DNA of 10,122 nt from Acidimicrobiia bacterium. GTDB lineage: Bacteria > Actinomycetota > Acidimicrobiia > Acidimicrobiales > JACDCH01. The stretch's first letter is position 1. Each line of letters begins with the position of its first letter. This document shows, in pieces, positions 5,201 through 10,122 of this stretch. The position numbers and the translations under genes are program-made. The notes under the pieces were generated by a model. It saw only the letters and a program-made list of their open reading frames with translations. It did no database searches and was not told the DNA's origin. The stretch covers positions 1-10,122 of the forward strand of contig JACDCH010000184.1 of assembly GCA_013694495.1 (NCBI GenBank), given 5' to 3'.

Positions 5201-7937
5201 CCCAGCTGGGAGCGACGTCGCGGTCGATGCCGTGGTCGGCGGCGGCCTTGAGCACGTCGCCCGGTTCGACGAGCCCCTCGGTGGCCAGGGCCGCGAGGAC
5301 CGCGACCACCACGTGCCCCGAGTCGGTCTCGAAGAAGCGTCGCAGCGCCTCCCGCGTGTCGCTGCGGCCGAAGCCGTCGGTGCCCAGGCTGGTGTAGGAG
5401 CGGGGCGCCCAGCGGGAGATCTGGTCGGGGACCGAGCGCATGAAGTCGGTGACGGCCACGATCGGTCCGGCCGACGTCGCCAGTTGCTGGGCCACGAACG
5501 ACGTGCGGGGTTCGACGTCGGGGTGCAGGCGGTTCCAGCGCTCGGTTGCCAGCGCGTCCTCGCGCAGGCGCTTGTAGGAGGTCGCCGACCACAGCTCCGC
5601 GCCGACGCCCCACTTCTCGGCCAGCTCGGCTTGCGCCTCCCGGGCGGCCCCCTGCGCCGAGCCCGAGAACAGGATCGTCGCCGGGTGCTTGGCCCCGTCG
5701 GGCGCCGGCGCCCAGCGGTAGAGGCCGGCGTTGATGTCGTCGTCGGTTACATCGGCGGCGCGGGCTGGCATCGGGAACGTCTCGTTGTAGAGCGCGAGGT
5801 AGAAGAAGACGTCCTCGGGCTCGGGCCCGTACATGCGCTCGACGCCCCGCTTGATGATGGCCGCCGTCTCGTAGGCGAAGGCCGGGTCGTACGCCTCGCA
5901 CACCGGGACCGTCGACGCCAGCACGAGGCTGTGGCCGTCCTGGTGCTGGAGCCCCTCGCCCATCAGCGTCGTGCGGCCGGCAGTCGCGCCCAGCAGGAAC
6001 CCGCGGGTGCGGGCGTCGGCCGCCTGCCAGATGAGGTCGCCGACCCGCTGGAAACCGAACATCGAGTAGAAGGTGAAGAACGGCACCATCGGCACGCCGT
6101 GGGTGCTGTAGCTCGTCCCGGCGGCGATGAAGCTGGCCAGCGAACCGGCCTCGGTGATGCCCTCCTCGATGATCTGGCCGTCCTTTGCCTCCGTGTAGGA
6201 CAGCAGCATGTCGGCGTCGACCGACTCGTAGCGCTGGCCGCTCGACGCGTAGATGGCGAACTCCTTGAACAGCGCGTCCATGCCGAACGTGCGGGCTTCG
6301 TCGGGGATGATCGGCACGACCCGGTCGCCGAAGTCGCCGTCGCGCATGAGGTTGCGCAAGAGCCGGGTGAACGCCGTGGTGGTGGAAACGGACTGGGTGC
6401 CCGAGCCGCTGTCGAACTCGGCGAACGACGCCGGGGTCGGCATGGCCAGCGGCCGCTTGATGCGGTCGATGCGCTGCGGCAGCGGGCCGTCGAGGGCAGT
6501 GCGCCGGGCAGCGAGGTAGCGCGCCTCGGGGCTGTCCTCAGCCGGTCGGAAGTAGGGCGGCTCGGCCCCGTCGGCCAGCGCCTCCTCGGGGATCTCGTCC
6601 TGCAGGTACAGCCGCTCGCGCAGCGCCCGCAGCTGCACGTTGGTGAGCTTCTTGATCTGGTGCGTCGCGTTGCGCCCCTCGACCTCGGCCCCGAGGGTCC
6701 AGCCCTTCACGGTCTTGGCCAGGATCACCGTCGGCGCGCCGACCTGCTCGGTGGCCGCCTTGTAGGCGGCGTAGACCTTGCCGTAGTCGTGGCCGCCGCG
6801 GGGGAGGGCCCGCAGCTCGTCGTCGGACAGGTGCTCGACGAGCTTCCGCAGCCGGGGGTCGGGCCCGAAGAAGTGGTCGCGGATGTAGGCGCCGTCCTCG
6901 ATGGCGTAGCGCTGGAACTCGCCGTCGACGGTGGTGTTCATCCGCTCGAGCAGCACGCCGTCCTTGTCGCGGGCGAGCAGGTCGTCCCACTGGCGGCCCC
7001 AGATGACCTTGATCACGTTCCACCCGGCGCCCCGGAACATCGCCTCGAGCTCCTGGATGATCTTGCCGTTCCCGCGCACTGGGCCGTCGAGGCGCTGCAG
7101 GTTGCAGTTGACGACCCAGACGAGGTTGTCGAGGTGCTCGCGCGCCGCCAACGAGATCGAGCCGAGCGTCTCGGGCTCGTCGGTCTCCCCGTCGCCGATG
7201 AAGCACCACACCCGGCTCTGGGAGGTGTCGTCGAGGCGACGGTGGTGGAGGTAGCGGTTGAATCGGGCCTGGTAGATCGACGCCAGCGGGCCCAGGCCCA
7301 TCGACACCGTCGGGTACTCCCAGAACTCGGGCATGAGGCGGGGGTGCGGGTAGCTCGACAGGCCGGTGCCGCCGATCTCCTGGCGGAAGTTGTCGAGCTG
7401 CTCCTCGGTGAGCCGGCCTTCGAGGTAGGCCCGGGCGTAGATGCCGGGCGCGGCGTGGCCCTGGAAGTACACCTGGTCGCCGGCGAGGCCGTCGTCCTTG
7501 CCCCGGAAGAAGTGGTTGAAACCGACGTCGTAGAGCCCGGCCGACGACGCGAACGTGGACAGGTGGCCGCCGATGCCGTCGGCGTGCTTGTTGGCCTTGA
7601 CCACCATCACGGCAGCGTTCCAGCGGATGTAGGCGCGGATGCGGCGCTCGACGTACTCGTCGCCCGGGAACCACCCCTCCTCCTCGGAGGGGATCGTGTT
7701 GACGTACGGCGTGCTCACCGTGGCGGGCGTGCCCACCTGCAGCTGGCGGGCCCGCTCGAGCAGCTTCGACATGAGGAACCGGGCGCGCACCTTCCCGTGG
7801 GTCTCGACCACGGCGGTGAGCGAGTCGAGCCACTCCTGCGTCTCGGTGGGATCGGCGTCGGGGAGCTGCTGGACGAACCCGTCGATGATCATCACCCCAT
7901 GCTCGCAGGCGATCGTCTGGATGCGCGGTTGTCGCAC
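5193..7937 (-). CDS. aceE: Pyruvate dehydrogenase E1 component, homodimeric type
   Basis: A 914-residue protein matching AceE along its whole length (family about 890-930). This E1 decarboxylates pyruvate with thiamine diphosphate and passes the acetyl group to lipoyl-E2, linking glycolysis to the TCA cycle. Visible signatures are YVNTIPSEEEGWFPGDE (78-94), GGHLSTFASSAGLYDVGFNHFFRG (123-146), the ThDP/Mg site GDGETDEPE (248-256) closing at NCN (277-279), and GPVRGNGKIIQELE. In the second half are PIIPDEARTFGMD (542-554), the catalytic-Glu segment EEGITEAG (591-598), and ATAGRTTLMGEGLQHQDGHS (651-670). GTG 7937 is preferred because GGAAG lies six bases before it; ATG 7892 (MIIDGFVQQLPD) is a real alternative, 15 residues shorter. 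No E2 or E3 gene is in the window. It runs divergently from the ribonuclease H gene with a 52-bp gap. Confidence 0.97.
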   Translation of the reverse strand: MRQPRIQTIACEHGVMIIDGFVQQLPDADPTETQEWLDSLTAVVETHGKVRARFLMSKLLERARQLQVGTPATVSTPYVNTIPSEEEGWFPGDEYVERRIRAYIRWNAAVMVVKANKHADGIGGHLSTFASSAGLYDVGFNHFFRGKDDGLAGDQVYFQGHAAPGIYARAYLEGRLTEEQLDNFRQEIGGTGLSSYPHPRLMPEFWEYPTVSMGLGPLASIYQARFNRYLHHRRLDDTSQSRVWCFIGDGETDEPETLGSISLAAREHLDNLVWVVNCNLQRLDGPVRGNGKIIQELEAMFRGAGWNVIKVIWGRQWDDLLARDKDGVLLERMNTTVDGEFQRYAIEDGAYIRDHFFGPDPRLRKLVEHLSDDELRALPRGGHDYGKVYAAYKAATEQVGAPTVILAKTVKGWTLGAEVEGRNATHQIKKLTNVQLRALRERLYLQDEIPEEALADGAEPPYFRPAEDSPEARYLAARRTALDGPLPQRIDRIKRPLAMPTPASFAEFDSGSGTQSVSTTTAFTRLLRNLMRDGDFGDRVVPIIPDEARTFGMDALFKEFAIYASSGQRYESVDADMLLSYTEAKDGQIIEEGITEAGSLASFIAAGTSYSTHGVPMVPFFTFYSMFGFQRVGDLIWQAADARTRGFLLGATAGRTTLMGEGLQHQDGHSLVLASTVPVCEAYDPAFAYETAAIIKRGVERMYGPEPEDVFFYLALYNETFPMPARAADVTDDDINAGLYRWAPAPDGAKHPATILFSGSAQGAAREAQAELAEKWGVGAELWSATSYKRLREDALATERWNRLHPDVEPRTSFVAQQLATSAGPIVAVTDFMRSVPDQISRWAPRSYTSLGTDGFGRSDTREALRRFFETDSGHVVVAVLAALATEGLVEPGDVLKAAADHGIDRDVAPSWVR

Positions 7938-7977
7938 CGGTAACTTCCGCGAGCACGCGTCGGTCGGGTCCGTCGGC

Positions 7978-7983
7978 TAGGAC
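7978..7983 (+). promoter_or_regulatory. Candidate -10 box for the ribonuclease H gene (leaderless)
   Basis: TAGGAC, one mismatch from TAnnnT, ends six bases before GTG 7990 inside the 52-bp divergent gap with aceE. No Shine-Dalgarno sequence lies before that GTG. Confidence 0.3.
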
Positions 7984-7989
7984 GGCAGC

Positions 7990-8553
7990 GTGCCCGACGA
8001 GCCGGCGACGCTGTTCGACGGCTTCGGTGCCGACCCGGGACCGGCGGCGGTGCCGGCGGTGCCGGCGGTGGCGCGGATGTCGCCGCTGGCCGCGCGCGCC
8101 GGCCCGCCCACGGTCGTCTTCACCGACGGCGCCTGCTCACGCAACCCGGGGCCGGGAGGTTGGGCGTGGGCCGTCCCGGGCGGGCGCTGGGCGTCGGGCT
8201 TCGACCCGGCCACCACGAACCAGCGGATGGAACTGACGGCCGTCCTGCGGGCCGTCGAGATGCTGCCGGGTCAGCTCGACGTCGTCACCGACTCGACCTA
8301 CGTGGCCAACTGCTTCCGCGACCGGTGGTTCCTCGGGTGGCGCAAGCGGGGTTGGCTGAACAGCCAGCGCAAGCCCGTCGTGAGTCGCGACCTGTGGGAG
8401 CCGCTGGTCGAGGCGTTCGAGGCCGGCCGCTTCGGCGTGCCCCGCTGGGTCAAGGGGCACTCGGGTGATTCCATGAACGACCTGGTCGACCGGCTCGCTG
8501 TGGAGGCCTGCCGGCTCGGCGTCGGGGCGTCCGGCGACCAGCCGCCTGGGTAG
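7990..8553 (+). CDS. rnhA: Ribonuclease HI family protein
   Basis: A 187-residue protein with a full RNase HI active site: D46 in VVFTDGACSRNPGPGGW, E81 in TNQRMELTA, D101 in DVVTDSTYV and D167 in NDLVDRLAV. H157 in WVKGHSGD matches the catalytic His of E. coli RNase HI. The GWRKRGWLNSQRKPVVSRDLW stretch is the substrate-handle region typical of the bacterial type. It cuts the RNA strand of RNA-DNA hybrids, removing R-loops and primers. About 40 residues precede the domain, Ala/Pro-rich with a small VPAVPAVA repeat, an extension E. coli RnhA lacks. The start is uncertain: GTG 7990 has a -10-like box six bases upstream, while ATG 8077 would remove most of the extension. Confidence 0.93.
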   Translation: MPDEPATLFDGFGADPGPAAVPAVPAVARMSPLAARAGPPTVVFTDGACSRNPGPGGWAWAVPGGRWASGFDPATTNQRMELTAVLRAVEMLPGQLDVVTDSTYVANCFRDRWFLGWRKRGWLNSQRKPVVSRDLWEPLVEAFEAGRFGVPRWVKGHSGDSMNDLVDRLAVEACRLGVGASGDQPPG

Positions 8554-8558
8554 CGCCG

Positions 8559-8648
8559 TCATCGTGCCAGGTACGGGCGCGCCAGCGAGGCGAGGTCGTC
8601 CCGGTGGCGTAACTCGGGGCGGGGCGGGGCCAAGTTCGGATCGATGGG
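8559..8648 (-). other. Coding-like minus-strand frame without a start (possible lost C-terminal tail)
   Basis: On the minus strand, downstream of the J-domain gene and in a different frame, 29 codons read PIDPNLAPPRPELRHRDDLA and then SLARPYLAR before a TGA. Codon third positions are mostly G or C and the composition looks protein-like. The frame stays open upstream through an Arg run (RSRRRRRRRS) into the 3' end of the J-domain gene, but it has no ATG or GTG after that gene's stop. It could be the former C-terminus of the J-domain protein after a frameshift, or chance. Confidence 0.2.
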
Positions 8649-8659
8649 CGACCGTCGCC

Positions 8660-8685
8660 GGCGCCGCCGCCGGGAGCGTGGCGCC
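8660..8685. terminator. GGCGCC inverted repeat between convergent rnhA and J-domain genes
   Basis: GGCGCC at 8660-8665 and again at 8680-8685 can pair with a 14-base loop. It starts one base beyond the stop of the minus-strand J-domain gene and could end transcription from either side. No T-run is present. The rest of the 132-bp gap (8554-8685) holds a G-rich tract at 8616-8629 and the start-less frame at 8559-8648. Confidence 0.25.
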
Positions 8686-9090
8686 TCAGCGGCCCCGGCG
8701 CACCCGCAGCTCGGCGTAGGCCGCGTTGAGGCGGCGGATCATCGCCTCGCACGAAGCGAGGTCATCGGGGCCCGGGTCGACCAGGCCGTCGGGGTGGTAC
8801 CAGCGGGCGAGCTTGCGGTACGACGCCACGATCTCCTCCCACGTCGCCGAGGTGGGCAGGCGGAGGACCTCGTAGGGGTCGTCGGGAACGACCTCGCCCT
8901 TGGTCTCGACCCCCACGTCGTGTTCGGGCGGCGGCGTCGGAGGCGTGGCCTCGTCGTCGGGCGCGGCGTCGGCCCGCGGCTCGTCGCGCCGGAACGGGTC
9001 GATCGGCGTGGACGTCCACCACAAGTGCTCGGGCGCGCCGAGGTCGGCGGCCCCCTCGGAGGCATCGTCGGGGTTCCGCCTACGGGCCAC
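8686..9090 (-). CDS. J-domain (DnaJ-like) protein
   Basis: A 134-residue protein with one recognisable domain at its C-terminus: DDPYEVLRLPTSATWEEIVASYRKLARWYHPDGLVD...RLNAAYAEL (about 70-128), a J domain with the essential HPD tripeptide at 99-101. J domains stimulate ATP hydrolysis by Hsp70/DnaK, so it is probably a specialised DnaK co-chaperone. It lacks the Gly/Phe-rich, zinc-finger and substrate-binding domains of DnaJ. The first 69 residues are acidic, Pro-rich and probably disordered, with one aromatic patch, HLWWTSTPIDPF (22-33). GTG 9090 is chosen because TACAAC lies eight bases upstream; GTG 9108 would add six residues, and the frame is open still further but runs antisense through the next gene. 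The client protein is unknown. Confidence 0.8.
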   Translation of the reverse strand: MARRRNPDDASEGAADLGAPEHLWWTSTPIDPFRRDEPRADAAPDDEATPPTPPPEHDVGVETKGEVVPDDPYEVLRLPTSATWEEIVASYRKLARWYHPDGLVDPGPDDLASCEAMIRRLNAAYAELRVRRGR

Positions 9091-9098
9091 GACGGTCG

Positions 9099-9104
9099 GT
9101 TGTA
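9099..9104 (-). promoter_or_regulatory. Candidate -10 box for the J-domain gene
   Basis: TACAAC on the minus strand, eight bases before GTG 9090. It differs from TAnnnT at the last base. No Shine-Dalgarno sequence is visible. Confidence 0.25.
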
Positions 9105-9174
9105 GCACCGGAACCGTCGGCGGCCTCCCGCTGGGCCTTCGGAGCGCTGCGGTGAGGGCCGCGCGCCGGCCCGC

Positions 9175-9186
9175 TCCGGCGCCGGA
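9175..9186. promoter_or_regulatory. 12-bp perfect palindrome between divergent genes
   Basis: TCCGGC-GCCGGA is a perfect palindrome in the 133-bp gap between the divergent J-domain and hydantoinase-type genes, about 24 bases upstream of the latter's -10 box, in the -35 region. It could be an operator, but GC-rich palindromes are common by chance here. Confidence 0.2.
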
Positions 9187-9209
9187 CCAGCGCGCGGACC
9201 TGCGCGGGT

Positions 9210-9215
9210 TACGGT
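9210..9215 (+). promoter_or_regulatory. Candidate -10 box for the hydantoinase-type gene
   Basis: TACGGT, the same hexamer seen at 1603 and 4163, eight bases before GTG 9224. It is consistent with a leaderless or near-leaderless transcript. Confidence 0.35.
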
Positions 9216-9223
9216 CGCCCGCC

Positions 9224-10122
9224 GTGCTGGTCGGCGTCGACACCGGGGGGACGTTCACCGACCTCGTCGCCGCCGACGGGACCATCCGCAAGGTCCTGAC
9301 GACGCCCGACGACCCGGGCCGGGCCATCGCCGCGGTGATCGACGGCCTCGGCGCCACCCGCCTGGCCCACGGCACGACCGTGGCCACGAACGCGCTCCTC
9401 GAGCGGCGCGGCGCGGTGGTGGCGCTCGTGACGACCGAGGGGCACGAGGACGTGCTCGAGATCGCCCGCCAGGACCGGCCGTCGCTCTACGACCCGTTCG
9501 TCGACCGGGGCGAGCCGCTCGTCCCGCGGGCGCTGCGGTTCGGTGTCGTCGGGCGCCTGGCCGCCGACGGGCGCGAGCTCATCCCGGTGCGGCCGTCCGA
9601 CCTGCCGCCGATCCCGTCGGAGGTGGAGGCGGTCGCGGTGTGCCTCCTCCACGCCGACCTCGATGCCGGCCATGAGCGCGCCGTCGAGGCCGAGCTCGTC
9701 GGGCGGGGCCTCGACGTCAGCCGCTCGACGAGCGTGTCGCCGGAGTTCCGCGAGTACGAGCGGGCCCTGACCACGACGGTCAACGCCTACCTCCGGCCCC
9801 TGTGCCGCAACTACCTGCGCGGGATCGCCGGCCTCGCCCCGGAGGTGCTGGTGCTGTCGTCAGCCGGCGGCAACCTCCCGCTCGAGCTGGCGGCCGACGT
9901 GCCCGCCGGCTTGCTGCTGTCGGGACCCGCCGGCGGGGTGCAGGCGGCGGCGGCGGTGGCCGCAGCCAACGGGCACGCCGACTGCGTCACGTTCGACATG
10001 GGCGGCACGTCGTCGGACGTCTGCCTCGTGCGGGGCGGCCGGCCCGAGGCCGCCGCCGGCCGCGAGGTGGGCGGCTTCCCCATCCGGTTGCCGTCGCTCG
10101 ACGTCCACACCATCGGTGCCGG
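9224..10122 (+). CDS. hyuA: Hydantoinase/oxoprolinase subunit A family protein, 5' part
   Basis: The frame is open from GTG 9224 to the right edge (299 codons visible; family members are usually about 650-700 residues, so more than half lies outside). It starts directly with the family N-terminus LVGVDTGGTFTDLV (phosphate-1 loop DTGGTFTD, residues 6-13). AHGTTVATNALLERRGA (48-64), LYDPF, SPEFREYERALTTTVNAYL, SGPAGGVQAA (233-242) and FDMGGTSSDVCLV (257-269) follow, all hallmarks of the actin-like ATPase HyuA/HydA subunit. Such proteins use ATP to open cyclic amides (hydantoins, 5-oxoproline) or, in relatives, carboxylate acetone or acetophenone; the substrate cannot be told from this half. They usually work with a HyuB subunit, expected just downstream. 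The linker between the first loop and the HGTT motif is somewhat short. The symbol is a family label. Confidence 0.93.
   Translation, partial: MLVGVDTGGTFTDLVAADGTIRKVLTTPDDPGRAIAAVIDGLGATRLAHGTTVATNALLERRGAVVALVTTEGHEDVLEIARQDRPSLYDPFVDRGEPLVPRALRFGVVGRLAADGRELIPVRPSDLPPIPSEVEAVAVCLLHADLDAGHERAVEAELVGRGLDVSRSTSVSPEFREYERALTTTVNAYLRPLCRNYLRGIAGLAPEVLVLSSAGGNLPLELAADVPAGLLLSGPAGGVQAAAAVAAANGHADCVTFDMGGTSSDVCLVRGGRPEAAAGREVGGFPIRLPSLDVHTIGA

Noticed and set aside
5118..7943. A 941-codon open frame on the plus strand opposite aceE
   Set aside because: It is antisense to a full-length, strongly conserved AceE. Such mirror frames arise from GC-rich codon use, and its translation is rich in Arg, Val, Gly and Leu with no domain.
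9207..9673. Minus-strand open frames opposite the hydantoinase-type gene
   Set aside because: They are antisense to a clear HyuA-family coding region with ordered motifs, and the minus-strand translations show none.
1..10122. CRISPR arrays, tRNA or rRNA genes, transposases and integrases
   Set aside because: No regularly spaced repeats, cloverleaf-like segments or mobile-element proteins were recognised on either strand. The toxin-antitoxin block hints at accessory DNA but shows no element ends.

Overview
The window is a stretch of chromosome-like DNA from a very GC-rich bacterium. Codon third positions are almost all G or C, GTG starts are common, and the pyruvate dehydrogenase E1 is the single-chain AceE type whose closest remembered relatives are actinobacterial. 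I infer Actinomycetota, possibly Acidimicrobiia; the class is a guess. No tRNA, rRNA, CRISPR array or insertion sequence was seen.

Positions 1-1535 look like accessory DNA. After the tail of an unidentified membrane-anchored-looking protein come two complete toxin-antitoxin modules pointing at each other: vapBC on the plus strand (230-867) and mazEF on the minus strand (992-1535). Each antitoxin gene has an inverted repeat at its promoter. The mazE repeat is perfect (10-bp arms) and encloses the probable -10 box.

Positions 1719-4018 are a signalling operon on the plus strand. It contains a GGDEF diguanylate cyclase, a small antibiotic-monooxygenase-fold (ABM) protein and a cobalamin-binding protein, each joined to the next by a 4-base stop/start overlap. 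The cobalamin protein carries the W-x9-EH signature of CarH/LitR B12 photoreceptors but has no DNA-binding domain. The natural reading is a B12 (perhaps light) sensor feeding c-di-GMP output. Two parts look broken: the cyclase has a one-base frameshift exactly at its GGEEF catalytic motif, and the operon ends in a response-regulator remnant that has lost the middle of its receiver domain.

Positions 4175-10122 are mostly housekeeping: a diacylglycerol-kinase-family lipid kinase (+), aceE (-, overlapping the kinase tail-to-tail by 8 bp), a ribonuclease HI (+), a small J-domain protein (-), and the start of a hydantoinase/oxoprolinase A-type gene (+) that leaves the right edge.

Across the window, several genes have a TAnnnT-like hexamer 6 to 8 bases before the start codon and no Shine-Dalgarno sequence. 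This suggests leaderless transcripts, a recognised actinobacterial habit, and it helped choose several starts.
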